Source: Streptomyces physcomitrii
GTDB lineage: Bacteria > Actinomycetota > Actinomycetes > Streptomycetales > Streptomycetaceae
NCBI RefSeq assembly: GCF_012273655.1
Contig: NZ_JAAWWP010000001.1
Coordinates: 62,001 to 126,000 of the forward strand
Reading direction: 5' to 3'
Length of the DNA: 64,000 bases
In this document: piece after piece, positions 22,258 to 30,841 of the stretch
Layout: each line of letters starts with the position of its first letter
Position numbering within the stretch: the first letter of the stretch is position 1
Translations under genes and position numbers: made by a program
Notes under the pieces: generated by a model
The model's input: the letters and a program-made list of their open reading frames with translations, nothing else
Database searches by the model: none
What the model was told of the DNA's origin: nothing

Positions 22258-23079
22258 ATGAGCACGAGCGAGACAGCCGCGACACAGCCGGCCCGGAGCA
22301 CGCGCGCCACGTCGACGGGTACGGGGGCTGCCGGCGAGGGGATCGGTGCGGGGCCTGCCACCGGCGGGATCGGCGCCGCGCGTGCCGCCGACGGGACAGG
22401 TGCCGGGTCTGCCGCTGACGGGACGGGCGCCGGGCCTGCCATCGGCGGGACGGGCGCGGGGGCTGCCGGCGACCGGATCGGCGGTTCCGCGCCCTCGGAG
22501 GACTTCCTGCCCTGCCTGACCCGGGCGTTCGCGCGTACCCGGGCGCGCGGCTGGCTGTCCGCCTCCGGGGCGGGGCTCATACTCGACCTGCCGGAGCGGC
22601 TGCTCGCCGAGGAGTTCGGGCCGGGGCGCGTGATGCGCTTCGAGGACGTCGACTTCCCCGCCGCCCTGCGGCACGCGCCCACCCGCCGCTTCCTGCGCGA
22701 CCTCGGCCTGCCCGAGGACGTCCACCCCTTCCACCTCGACACCGAGCTGCCGCTGCCCACGCTGACCCAGTTCCACGCCGAACCGGACTTCGAGGAGTAC
22801 GCCTCCCCGGCCCTCCCCGCGCAGGCGGACGCCCTGGTCCGGCTCGGCCGCCTGGCCACCCACGGCCCCGGCGCCCGGGGCACCGGCAACCGCGGCCTCG
22901 GCTCGTCCCCCGACCCGGGGAACGAGCGCGGCGTACACCTCGTCGTCGACGGCGGCACCGGCGCCCTGCTCGCCTGGCGGCCGGACACGGGGGCGCTGAC
23001 ACCCCTGCACGCGGACGTCTCCACGCTGGCCTTCGCGCTGTGGCTGCGTCAGTTGGAGAGTGCTACGGCGGTGGCCTGA
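22258..23079 (+). CDS. SUKH-4-like protein with Gly/Ala repeat N-terminus
   Basis: 273 residues. The first 80 residues are five to six copies of a nonapeptide like GTGAGPAIG encoded by 27-nt repeats. The remaining 190 residues resemble SUKH-4 family proteins: TRRFLRDLGLPEDVHPF near residue 141 and HLVVDGGTGALLAWRPDTG near 225. SUKH proteins are often immunity partners of polymorphic toxins, but many Streptomyces copies stand alone, as here. Assignment to SUKH-4 is by pattern memory only. A good GGGGG ribosome site precedes the ATG. Confidence 0.6.
   Translation: MSTSETAATQPARSTRATSTGTGAAGEGIGAGPATGGIGAARAADGTGAGSAADGTGAGPAIGGTGAGAAGDRIGGSAPSEDFLPCLTRAFARTRARGWLSASGAGLILDLPERLLAEEFGPGRVMRFEDVDFPAALRHAPTRRFLRDLGLPEDVHPFHLDTELPLPTLTQFHAEPDFEEYASPALPAQADALVRLGRLATHGPGARGTGNRGLGSSPDPGNERGVHLVVDGGTGALLAWRPDTGALTPLHADVSTLAFALWLRQLESATAVA
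22317..22487. repeat. 27-nt tandem repeats in SUKH-like gene
   Basis: Five clear 27-nt units, each encoding a nine-residue block starting G(T/I)GA, plus partial units on both sides. Boundaries are approximate. Confidence 0.8.
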
Positions 23080-23261
23080 GCATCAGCCCGGGCGGAATCC
23101 CGCGGCCCGCACCCCCTTTGGCGTGCTTCCCGCCCCCGTGGCGATTCGGTGGCGAAATCCGGGGCACCAGAGCGTGCAGCATGAAGCGATTCCCCCGCAC
23201 GGTCGGCCGTCGCGCTGTCGAGAGCGGCGCCCCGGCCCCTTCCACGAAGACGGAGAACGTC

Positions 23262-23810
23262 GTGGCCGAATTCCTCACCGACATCAAGACCATCCGCGAA
23301 CGCGCCCGCCAGGAGATCGAGAAGGGCCCGGTCACGGACGCCTACGGCGCCGACATCGAACGGGTGCTCAGCGTTCTCAACGAGGCGCTCGCCACCGAGA
23401 TCGTCTGCACGCTCCGCTACAAGCGCCACTACTACACCGCCTCCGGCCTCTACTCCGAGCCGGTGGCGGCCGAGTTCCTGGAGCACGCCAAGGAGGAGCA
23501 GGAGCACGCCGACCGCCTCGCCGAGCGGATCTGCCAGCTCGGCGGCGAACCGGACTTCAACCCGGACACCCTCACCTCCCGTTCCCACGCCCAGTACGAC
23601 GCCAGCGCCGGACTCGTCGACATGATCAAGGAGGACCTGATCGCGGAGCGGGTCGCCGTCGCCTCGTACACCGAGATCGCCCAGTGGCTCGGCGAGGACG
23701 ACCCCACCACCCGCCGGGTCTTCGAGGACCTCCTCGCCCAGGAGGAGGAGCACGCCGACGACCTGCGCGGGCTGCTGGAGCGCATTCCGAAGGAGACCTC
23801 GGCCCTGTGA
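23262..23810 (+). CDS. bacterioferritin/ferritin-like di-iron protein
   Basis: 182 residues, a four-helix bundle. Iron-ligand pattern: Glu in LNEALATEIVC (helix A), EHAKEEQEHADR (helix B, E-x2-H type), EDLIAERVAVASYTEI (helix C) and EEEHADDLRGLL (helix D). It resembles the bacterioferritin-type iron-storage or oxidoreductase proteins; heme-binding Met is not evident, so ferritin-like is the safer name. GTG 23262 has GGAG upstream; an ATG at 23181 is in frame but adds 27 basic residues unlike the family. Monocistronic. Confidence 0.82.
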   Translation: MAEFLTDIKTIRERARQEIEKGPVTDAYGADIERVLSVLNEALATEIVCTLRYKRHYYTASGLYSEPVAAEFLEHAKEEQEHADRLAERICQLGGEPDFNPDTLTSRSHAQYDASAGLVDMIKEDLIAERVAVASYTEIAQWLGEDDPTTRRVFEDLLAQEEEHADDLRGLLERIPKETSAL

Positions 23811-23862
23811 CGCCGTGACGATCAGCGGGCGGGCGCGCCTGTGCTCCCGTGGTGAGCGGGAG

Positions 23863-24708
23863 TCAGGACGCGTTCTCGGGGGCGGCCCGGTCCGGGAGGC
23901 TTCCCGCCGGGCCGCCGCCCGGACTGTTCCCTTCCTGACCGCCACTGACAGCGGGAGCCTGTTCCGCCCCGGCGCTTCCCGCTGCCTCACGCTCTTCGAG
24001 CTCTTCGGCCGCCTCGGACTCCCCTTCGCTGAAGGCCTCCCGGTACTCCGGGCGGAGGGCGGGAACCTCGGACCTGCGCCAGACCCGGGTGACCCGCAGC
24101 GGGTCGTCGCCGCTCACGCTGCCGCCGTATTCGGTTCCGTCCGGTGCGAGGAAGCGGTAGGTGAACAGTCCGTCTGCCAAGGCGAGTTCCGACTCCTGCT
24201 CGGTCAACTGTTCCCGTGCGACCCCGTAGTGGCGCAGAAGGTGCTCCGCGAGCAGGTCGCGGGCCTGCTCCGGGGTGAGCGGGTCATGGCGGTGCCCGGA
24301 TGCCCCTCGGATACGGGTGAAGGCCCGGTGCACCAGCAGGCTGATCCCCGCGGCCCCGAGCGTGGCGACGATGTTCGCGGAGATGTCGATGGTGTATTCG
24401 GCGAGTGAGCCCGAGGCGCCCCAGTTCGTCTCGCTCTCCCGACCGGATACCTGGTAGCTCTCCGGGAATTCCGCCTCGTCGTCCAGGGAGGCGATACGGA
24501 TCAGTTCCCGTCTGATCTCCTCACCCTCCAGCTCGGTCCGACCCGTCTCGAAGGTGAACACCTCGGACGGGTAGTGGAGGAGGTCATGGGTGATCCGCAC
24601 GATCGCGGTCGTCTCCAGATAGCGCCCAGCCATGTCGTACCACCTCTTCATCAGACTCTTCATCAGATCCGCGCGCGGGACCGAATCCGAAGCGCCGCGG
24701 AGGGGCAA
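23863..24708 (-). CDS. hypothetical protein with one membrane segment
   Basis: 281 residues, not recognised. Visible: YLETTAIVRITHDLL near residue 30, a hydrophobic helix ISANIVATLGAAGISLLVHRAF near residue 110-131, then a soluble part with LTPEQARDLLAEHLLRHYGV, a beta-rich stretch GLFTYRFLAPDGTEYGGSVSGDD, and an acidic Glu/Ala-rich tail. A start at 24663 (MKSLMKRWYDM) is as likely as 24708. It stands at the left edge of the accessory region, convergent with the ferritin gene. Confidence 0.65.
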   Translation of the reverse strand: MPLRGASDSVPRADLMKSLMKRWYDMAGRYLETTAIVRITHDLLHYPSEVFTFETGRTELEGEEIRRELIRIASLDDEAEFPESYQVSGRESETNWGASGSLAEYTIDISANIVATLGAAGISLLVHRAFTRIRGASGHRHDPLTPEQARDLLAEHLLRHYGVAREQLTEQESELALADGLFTYRFLAPDGTEYGGSVSGDDPLRVTRVWRRSEVPALRPEYREAFSEGESEAAEELEEREAAGSAGAEQAPAVSGGQEGNSPGGGPAGSLPDRAAPENAS

Positions 24709-24975
24709 CCGCCGCCCCGGAGGCGCCGATTGCCGGTCCTGCCAGAGCAGCAGCGTAGGCGTTCCATTGGCGCGGTATGCGGCGGTTTTCCGCGCAGAGG
24801 CACATGGTCAAGAAAGCCGGGCATGTGCAGGAGGGGCGGGATGCGTACGGAAGAGTCGAATGCGCATGACAGAACGACGGCCCGCTCAAGGGTGCCGACC
24901 TCGGCTTTGTGACGGCCCCGGGCACGGCCCGCTCCGGCGGACCTCCGGTGACCGGTGCCCGGCGACCGTTGCCGC

Positions 24976-25815
24976 TCAGCCCGTCGCGAACTGGCGGCGC
25001 AGCAGGGCGTCGAAGACGCGGCTGCCTGCCAGGCGGCGCAGGTGGATGAGCGCCCTGGCGGCAGGGGTGATGACGTAGCGGTGGCGGGGCCGGGCCGAGG
25101 TGGCCGCCTTCACCACCGCGCGGGCGACGGCCTCGGGCCCCGCCGTCAGCGTCCTGTTGGCGTACCCCTCGGTCATGGCCTTGTCCGCGGCCTTGTTCAG
25201 GGCGGCGTAGGGGCCGGTCGCGCGGCCGGGGTCGGAGGCGAGCGTGCCGGCGGCGGTGCCGCCGAAGCCGGTGCGGATCAGGCCGGGTTCGATGAGGCTG
25301 ACCCGGACGCCGAAGGGCGCCGTCTCGAAGCGCAGAGCGTCGGTGAGGGACTCCAGGGCGTACTTGGAGGCGTGGTAGAAGCCACCGGCCGGGAAGGTGA
25401 AGCGCCCGCCCATGGAACCGATGGTGACGATGCTGCCGCCGCCCTCGCGGCGCATGCCGGGCAGCACCAGCTGGGCCATCCGCACGGCACCGAAGACATT
25501 GGTCTCGAACTGCCGCCGGACGCGCTCCAGCGGAACTTCCTCCACCGGGCCGTATTCGCCGTACCCGGCGTTGTTGACGAGGACGCCCACCGCGCCGTGC
25601 TCGGCCTCGACTTCGGCCACGGCCGCGGCCATCGACCGCTCCTCGGTGACGTCGAGCGCGAGGACCCGCGCGCCCGCCTTCTCCAGCGCGTCGAGGGTCT
25701 CGGGCCGCCGGGCGGTGGCGTAGACGGGATGGCCCGCGGCGAGGAACGCCCGGGCGGTGGACTCCCCGATGCCGGAGGAGCAACCGGTGATCAGGACAGC
25801 GGACTTGGCGGACAT
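24976..25815 (-). CDS. short-chain dehydrogenase/reductase
   Basis: 279 residues, classical SDR. TGCSSGIGESTARAF (residues 9-23) is the NAD(P)-binding TGxxxGIG motif, NNAGYGEYGP near 85, Ser in IGSMGG near 137 and YHASKYALESL near 152 give the catalytic Ser-Tyr-Lys. The length and the C-terminal HLRRLAGSRVFDALLRRQF resemble retinol- or oxidoreductase-type SDRs acting on lipophilic substrates. The ATG at 25815 has GAGG five bases upstream. No operon partner; substrate unknown. Confidence 0.9.
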   Translation of the reverse strand: MSAKSAVLITGCSSGIGESTARAFLAAGHPVYATARRPETLDALEKAGARVLALDVTEERSMAAAVAEVEAEHGAVGVLVNNAGYGEYGPVEEVPLERVRRQFETNVFGAVRMAQLVLPGMRREGGGSIVTIGSMGGRFTFPAGGFYHASKYALESLTDALRFETAPFGVRVSLIEPGLIRTGFGGTAAGTLASDPGRATGPYAALNKAADKAMTEGYANRTLTAGPEAVARAVVKAATSARPRHRYVITPAARALIHLRRLAGSRVFDALLRRQFATG

Positions 25816-25981
25816 GGGTACCTCGTCGGGGTCGATGGGGAGATGGGTCGGTGGGAGAACCGTGCAGCGGGTCGGTGGGTCAGCAGGGCAGCAGGGCAGC
25901 GGGGCAGCGGGGCGGCGGCCGTGCGGGTCCACGGGTTCGCGGCTCCGCTGCAGACCGGCCGGGCGAGGTCCTGGAGCCCGC

Positions 25982-26433
25982 CTTGAGGGTGCCCACCTGG
26001 CAGACGCGGACCTGTCGGAAACCGACCTCAGCGGAGCACACCTGAAAGGCGCGTCGCTTTCCGAGGCTCGGTTGTCCGACACCTCCTTGCTCGGCGCGGA
26101 CCTCCGACGGGCTTACCCGAGCGGAGCCTATCTGCGGGAGTCCTCGCTGGACGGCGCCAACTTCCGGGGGCGGTCCTGGGAGAGGCGGACTTTCGGCCCG
26201 CCTGTCCAGGGAACATCCTTGGGCAGATCGACTTCCGCAAGGCAGACCTGCGGGGGGCGGACCTGCGCGGCGCCGATCTGCGCGGGAGCTTCCGGGTGGT
26301 CTGGGCGACCCCTCACCCGCTCGGCCGAGATCGCGCCATGCCTCGTAGGATCAGCGCATGGTGGCCTTTGTACCGTCGTTCGTCTGCCTTTTCCTGTTCT
26401 GTGTCGGTGTGGTGCGAGACCGCCGCCGAGTGA
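25982..26433 (+). pseudogene. frameshifted pentapeptide-repeat protein gene
   Basis: From 25982 one frame encodes clear A(D/N)LxG repeats (EGAHLADADLSETDLSGAHL to SLDGANFRG). At the G run 26166-26170 the repeats jump to another frame: adding one G there continues them as NFRGAVLGEADFRPA and then DFRKADLRGADLRGADLRG, until a stop at 26431-26433. No start codon with a ribosome site is visible at the 5' end, so it looks truncated as well as frameshifted. A sequencing error in the G run could explain the frameshift but not the missing start. The 3' end overlaps the next gene by 76 bases. Confidence 0.75.
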
Positions 26434-27386
26434 GCAACGCGGTCCTGCTGGGCCTGTCCACCGTCTTCGCGGTGATCGCGCTCCTCCTGCAAGTCGCCTC
26501 CGAGCGAGCCCAGTTCGGCCACGACCTGGTCGTCGTGCTGCTGACCCTCGCGGGCGTGGGTGTCGTCACCCTGGCGTGGTTCCTCATCACCAACGGGATC
26601 ACCATGGTGCGCAAGGAGGGCAGGAGCCCGGCGAACCTGCTGTCCCTGGCAGCGGGCATCGCCCTGGTCGCCCTGCTCGCGCTGCTGATCACCGCGCTGG
26701 TGCTGCACACGCACACGCTCCTGGTGGGAGCGGCGACAGCGGTGGCGCTCGCCGGCTACGTCGCCTTCCTGTTCCTCTGCTTCCTCGTCTACGGCGGCCT
26801 GTACGGCCGTCTGCGTATCCGGCGCCGGGCGGACTACGTGGTGGTCCTCGGCTCGGGGCTGATCGGCGGAACCACCGTGCCCCCGCTGCTGGCCGGGCGC
26901 CTCGACCGGGCCCGGAAGGAACACGCCAGGCTGTCCCGGAAGGGCCGGCGCCCGGTCCTGCTCACCTCGGGAGGCCAAGGACCCGACGAGAAGCTGCCGG
27001 AGTCCCACGCGATGGCCGACTACCTGGTCACCCAGGGGTTCCCCGCCGACCTGATCGCACGCGAGGACCGCTCGACGACCACGGACGAGAACCTGACATT
27101 CAGCAAAGCCCTGATGGAGCGGGCGAAACCGGACTACCGGTGCGTCATCGTCACGAACAACTACCACGTCTTCCGCGCCGCGATCACCGCCCGCCGCACC
27201 GGCGTCCGGGGCCACGTGATCGGCGCCCCGACAGCCGCGTACTTCTGGCCGAGCGCCATGATCCGCGAGTTCGTGGCCCTCCTCGTCGCCTACCGCCGCA
27301 CGAACGCCGCACTCTTCCTGCTCGTCGTGCTGAGCGGCCTTTTCATCTGGTGGCTGGGATGGCCCTCGCCGGGGGCCGTCACATAG
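26358..27386 (+). CDS. YdcF/ElyC (DUF218) family membrane protein
   Basis: 342 residues. About four membrane helices at the N-terminus (residues 1-150), then the DUF218 domain: DYVVVLGSGLIGGTTVPP near 157, LTSGGQGPDE near 197, TTTDENLTFSK near 235 and VTNNYHVFRAA near 258, and one more helix near the C-terminus (LFLLVVLSGLFIWWLGW). Relatives act in envelope or peptidoglycan-related processes (ElyC/SanA), mechanism unknown. ATG has AGGA upstream. It lies in the accessory region. Confidence 0.85.
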   Translation: MVAFVPSFVCLFLFCVGVVRDRRRVSNAVLLGLSTVFAVIALLLQVASERAQFGHDLVVVLLTLAGVGVVTLAWFLITNGITMVRKEGRSPANLLSLAAGIALVALLALLITALVLHTHTLLVGAATAVALAGYVAFLFLCFLVYGGLYGRLRIRRRADYVVVLGSGLIGGTTVPPLLAGRLDRARKEHARLSRKGRRPVLLTSGGQGPDEKLPESHAMADYLVTQGFPADLIAREDRSTTTDENLTFSKALMERAKPDYRCVIVTNNYHVFRAAITARRTGVRGHVIGAPTAAYFWPSAMIREFVALLVAYRRTNAALFLLVVLSGLFIWWLGWPSPGAVT

Positions 27387-27584
27387 AGGCCGAGGCGCTA
27401 CCGACAGCACCACCCTGGCGGCCACCCCGCCAACCGCCGTGCCCCGGCCCGAAGTGGCTCCGCGCTCTCCCATAACCCGTCCGAACATCCGACTCCCTGT
27501 ACCCCGCCCCAGCCAGTCCGACAAGTCCGTCCCCCATAGGACATGGTCCTCCCCGGTAGCACTCACCACCCCGATCTTCGGCCC

Positions 27585-27670
27585 TCGTGACAGTGACCCC
27601 ACACCCCGAAAAAGCCACTGGCCAGCAACAACACACCCATATAATTGGCCTCTCACCACCACTGTCACGA
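27585..27670. promoter_or_regulatory. long-range 11-bp inverted repeat flanking a TATAAT box
   Basis: TCGTGACAGTG (27585-27595) is the exact complement of CACTGTCACGA (27660-27670). Between them lies TATAAT at 27640-27645, a perfect -10 that is rare in this genome, without an obvious -35. Could be an operator pair for a looping regulator. Confidence 0.45.
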
Positions 27671-27716
27671 AAGCGAGAGATCGCAGTTTCACTACTCGTT
27701 GAAACACCCTCCCGAC

Positions 27717-27745
27717 TTGTTGGCTTCTCCCTAGATTCGTATGAG
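27717..27745 (+). promoter_or_regulatory. promoter of the I36-type inhibitor gene
   Basis: TTGTTG (27717-27722), a 17-base spacer and TATGAG (27740-27745) form a sigma70-like promoter 46 bases before the ATG, which is preceded by GGGGAG. Confidence 0.6.
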
Positions 27746-27791
27746 TCCCGGCCGCTTCCGCGGCCAACGGAACACACACGGGGAGATCTGA

Positions 27792-28328
27792 ATGCGACTC
27801 GCTCTCAAGCTCACCTCCGCAATGGCGACCACTGTGCTGGCCGTGCTGGCTGCAGGGGCGGAGCCCGCCTCAGCCGATGTCCCGGGGCCCTTCTCCGCGA
27901 GGGATTCCCGCGCTTCGATGGCCGAACTGGACGGCCGGACCATCGATCTCAGCAAGGACTGGCAGGGCGCTGATGAATGCGCGGTGTCCAACGGAGAGAC
28001 CAAGTGCATCGACCTCGACACGACTATCGGCAAGAGCGTTCGCGATGAACGAGCCAGCTGCCCCAAGGGCTGGGTATGCCTCTGGGAGGACGCCGGCTAC
28101 AAGGGCCGGATGCTGAAGTTCAGCGACGAATACTGGCACAACCTGTCCAACTACAGCTTCGACAACAAGGCGACCTCACTGTGGAACCGCCAGAACGACT
28201 GGGTGGGTTCGGACAACGCCTATCTGGCGGACAAGAAGGCCGGCGGAGGCTGGCAGCAGAGGTACTCCGAGGGCACCAAGGTTTCGACACTGGGCCACAA
28301 CGACGACGCCTCCAGCATCTATGGCTGA
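27792..28328 (+). CDS. secreted peptidase inhibitor family I36-like protein
   Basis: 178 residues. Signal peptide MRLALKLTSAMATTVLAVLAAG with probable cleavage after AEPASA (about residue 29). The mature part has CPKGWVCLWEDAGYKGRML near residue 89, LSNYSFDNKATSLWNR near 118, and a Tyr at the very end, matching the beta/gamma-crystallin-like I36 fold of streptomycete metalloprotease inhibitors. Four cysteines could form two disulfides. Likely acts outside the cell against proteases. The region is AT-richer than its neighbours, which suggests transfer. Confidence 0.75.
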   Translation: MRLALKLTSAMATTVLAVLAAGAEPASADVPGPFSARDSRASMAELDGRTIDLSKDWQGADECAVSNGETKCIDLDTTIGKSVRDERASCPKGWVCLWEDAGYKGRMLKFSDEYWHNLSNYSFDNKATSLWNRQNDWVGSDNAYLADKKAGGGWQQRYSEGTKVSTLGHNDDASSIYG

Positions 28329-28344
28329 GGGGTTGTAAGACCCT

Positions 28345-28385
28345 CCGGTGCGCCACCGTGCGATCAGCGCGCGGTGGCGCACCGG
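28345..28385. terminator. 14-bp hairpin between convergent genes
   Basis: CCGGTGCGCCACCG (28345-28358) pairs exactly with 28372-28385 across a 13-base loop. It lies between the I36 gene and the convergent ArsR-like gene, so it probably serves both. Confidence 0.88.
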
Positions 28386-28416
28386 CGCGTTCTCGAAGTT
28401 GTTCGGCCCGGGCCGG

Positions 28417-29388
28417 TCACAGGCGGCGGCGCAGCAGGGCGGCGCCGAGCGGCGTCACCTCATGCAGCACACTGTTGCCTTCGCGTGTGCTGACCACCAG
28501 TCCCGAATGACGCAGCACAGCGAGGTGCTGACTGGTCGAGGACAGCAGCAGTCCCACGCGCCGGGCGAGTTGACCAGTGTTCCCGCGGCTGCCCTCCCCG
28601 ACGACCTCCAGGACGGCGGCACGGCTGGATCCCACCAGGTCGGCGAGTGAAGCACCGGCGTCGTTCTCCAGGTCCGGCTCCCCCACCTGGTGGCCGAGCG
28701 GATAGACCAGGACCGGCCACAGGGCCTCGTCCAGGAGGGCCACCGGCGTGTGGCGGCAGAAGTACGAGGGCACGAGCAGCAGTCCGCGTCCCTGCAGGTG
28801 CACGTCCCGTTCGACGGGGTAGTCGGCGGACAGGACCGGGGACTGCCAGCGCAGCACGGGCGCGAAGGTACGCAGCATCTCTTCGGTGCCGAGGCGGCAC
28901 TGGGTTTCGGTCCGGTGCCGCCGGTCGCCCTCGATGCGGGAGGCGATGTCCCGCCAGGCGGGCTCGAGAACGGAGGCGTGGTACTCGCGCAGGACCCGGC
29001 CCAGGAGGTGGAGGGTGCTCGCTTCGCCGTCGGCCAGTTGCCGGGCCCAGTGGGGCAGCGGGTTGCGGGCCGACAGCAGCCCGAGTTCGGTGCGCAGTCG
29101 ACGGCGCGGAGTGGCGAGCACCGCGTCGATCCCGCACTCCAGCCCGCCCGAGGCCTCAGCGGGAGTGAGGAAGTCCGGGAAGTAGCCACGCGACGGCATC
29201 AGCGGCGACAGTATCTGCAGGGCACGGGCATCGCGAGCGCACCTGCGGCGCCGCCAGCCGTCGAGTACCGGTTCCCGCCTCTTCTCGCGGAGTTGGTGCA
29301 GGCTCAGGACGGTTTCCCATAATGGGTCCGGTTGCTCGGCGATCCTGGTGCGGGCCAAGTCTCCGGCGCTGAAGTGGATACGCAGCAC
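28417..29388 (-). CDS. ArsR-type winged-helix regulator with DUF5937-like N-terminus
   Basis: 323 residues. It begins LRIHFSAGDLARTRIAEQPDPLWE, the hallmark N-terminus of DUF5937 regulators, and ends in a winged helix: GNTGQLARRVGLLLSSTSQHLAVLRHSGLVVSTREGNSVLHEVTPLGAALL. Streptomyces genomes hold many such regulators with unknown ligands. GTG at 29388 has GGGGAA just upstream. It is divergent from the TetR gene across a 190-base spacer holding the 16-bp palindrome, so the two may be co-regulated. Confidence 0.85.
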   Translation of the reverse strand: MLRIHFSAGDLARTRIAEQPDPLWETVLSLHQLREKRREPVLDGWRRRRCARDARALQILSPLMPSRGYFPDFLTPAEASGGLECGIDAVLATPRRRLRTELGLLSARNPLPHWARQLADGEASTLHLLGRVLREYHASVLEPAWRDIASRIEGDRRHRTETQCRLGTEEMLRTFAPVLRWQSPVLSADYPVERDVHLQGRGLLLVPSYFCRHTPVALLDEALWPVLVYPLGHQVGEPDLENDAGASLADLVGSSRAAVLEVVGEGSRGNTGQLARRVGLLLSSTSQHLAVLRHSGLVVSTREGNSVLHEVTPLGAALLRRRL

Positions 29389-29489
29389 GGCTTCCCCCGA
29401 TGTCCGCCACGGCGTTTCTGTGCTGTACACGTGCCCCGGACCGTCTGACGAGCCGGAGCGTGACTGCCCTACACTGGGACCGTAATGGC

Positions 29490-29505
29490 GAGAACCGCGG
29501 TTCTC
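29490..29505. promoter_or_regulatory. perfect 16-bp palindromic operator
   Basis: GAGAACCGCGGTTCTC is a perfect palindrome 72 bases before the tetR start, about 14 bases downstream of a -10-like TACACT (29470-29475). It is a good candidate for the TetR operator (autorepression) and could also affect the divergent gene. Confidence 0.7.
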
Positions 29506-29577
29506 AAGGCGGCGCGAGGGTGAGGCAGATACTGAAGTCGCTCTCAGGACACGAGTCTCGGACGAGAGAGGCAGACC

Positions 29578-30135
29578 ATGTCTGACCCTGTGCGCGATCA
29601 TGTGGTCGCGGTCGCCGATGAGTTGTTCTACACCCATGGCGTCCACGTGGTGACGATGCGGCGCGTCCGGGATACGGCGAGGGTGCCGCTGAAGCGGCTC
29701 TATGAGATCTTCCCGTCCAAGGACGTGCTGCTGGCGGCCTGCCTCACCCGCCGCGATCTGACGGCTCGCGCGGCGATCAGACAGCGGATCGACGCGATCG
29801 AGGATCCGGTGGCCAAGGCCCTCGGCCCCTTCGACTTCCTGGACGACTGGTTTCGCCAACCGGGCTTCCACGGCTGCGTGTTCGCCGGCGCGTTCGGGGA
29901 AGCGGGTGCCGCGGCACCGATCGTCGTCACTGCGGTGCGGACGCACAAGCAAGCCCTGCGTGAGCTGCTGACCGAACTGGTGGCGAAGACCGGCATACGG
30001 GACGTGGACGCGGTCGGGGCGCAGTTGGCGGTGCTGTTCGACGGGGCGATGGCCATAGCCACATTCACCGGCGACACCGACGCCGCGCTCCACGCTCGCC
30101 GGGCGGCACAGGCCTTGCTCGACACCGCTGCCTGA
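29578..30135 (+). CDS. TetR/AcrR family regulator
   Basis: 185 residues. The helix-turn-helix is in VADELFYTHGVHVVTMRRVRDTARVPLKRLYEIFPSKDVLLAACL (residues 11-55). The C-terminal ligand domain starts with GPFDFLDDWFRQPGFHGCVF, typical of TetR proteins that control SDR or efflux genes. Just downstream lies a wrecked SDR gene, probably its former target. A perfect 16-bp palindrome upstream may be its operator. ATG directly follows an AGAGAGGCAGACC ribosome region. Confidence 0.9.
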   Translation: MSDPVRDHVVAVADELFYTHGVHVVTMRRVRDTARVPLKRLYEIFPSKDVLLAACLTRRDLTARAAIRQRIDAIEDPVAKALGPFDFLDDWFRQPGFHGCVFAGAFGEAGAAAPIVVTAVRTHKQALRELLTELVAKTGIRDVDAVGAQLAVLFDGAMAIATFTGDTDAALHARRAAQALLDTAA

Positions 30136-30158
30136 TTCCGGCGGGCTCTTCGCCGAAC

Positions 30159-30841
30159 TTGTCCGCCCCGACGGGCCGCACCGTTGTCGTGACCCGGGCC
30201 AACAGCGCCACGGCGACGTCACCGCCCCGGAGGCGGCCCGCGCCGGAGCCCGGGTGGTGCTCGCGGTGCGCGACACCGGGCGAGGTCCACCCGCCGCACC
30301 TCCACCTGCCCGGGCATCGTCCGGGCGGCCTCCGCGCCGCGGGCCGCCGACGGCTTCGAGATGCAGTCGGTACGAACCACCTCGGCCCCTTCGCCCTGAT
30401 CAAGCTGCTCGGGTACGAGAGGTGGCGCACCTACGGCAGGTCCAAGCTCGCGAACCTGCTCTTCACCCCCGAACTCCAGTGCCGTCTGGAGACCGCCGGC
30501 TCGCCCGTCACCGCGCACGCGGCCACCCCGGCTGGTCCGCCACCAACCTCCGGGGCCACACCGCCAGCAGGATGGAGGAGGCGGTCATGGCGGTCGGCAA
30601 CCGGCTGCTCGCCCAGCGGGACGAGACGGGCGCGCTGCCGACCCTCTGCGCGGCCACCCAGCCGCCGCCCGGCGCGAGCTGCACGGGCCCCTCCGGCTTC
30701 CAGGAGTTCCGCGGCCACCCGGCCCCCGCGGGCCGCAGCAAGGCGGCCCAGGACACCCGCGCCGCCCGGCGCCTGTGGCACATGTCCGAGCAACTGACCG
30801 GGGTGAGCTTCCCGTTGGCGGCCCTGCGCCTGGACTCCTGA
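30159..30841 (+). pseudogene. decayed short-chain dehydrogenase gene
   Basis: SDR fragments appear in order but in different frames: GRTVVVTRANS (N-terminal cofactor motif, G to R change), then ARVVLAVRDTGRG, a VGTNHLGPFALIKLL piece, TYGRSKLANLLFTPELQ with the catalytic Tyr and Lys region, and the C-terminus GHPGWSATNLRGHT to MSEQLTGVSFPL ending at 30841. Frameshifts and internal deletions (much of the central part is missing) make a functional protein impossible. It follows tetR by 23 bases. The high density of lesions argues against simple sequencing error. Confidence 0.82.

Larger units (their letters stand above)
27387..27791. other. 405-base AT-richer regulatory gap
   Basis: No gene. 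Base composition is lower in G+C than the surroundings between about 27580 and 27760. It holds an 11-bp inverted repeat pair with a perfect TATAAT between, and the promoter of the secreted inhibitor gene. Confidence 0.6.

Noticed and set aside
22258..23079. Toxin-antitoxin or polymorphic toxin locus around the SUKH-like gene
   Set aside because: Neighbouring genes are a kinase-like ATPase and a ferritin; no toxin domain seen nearby.
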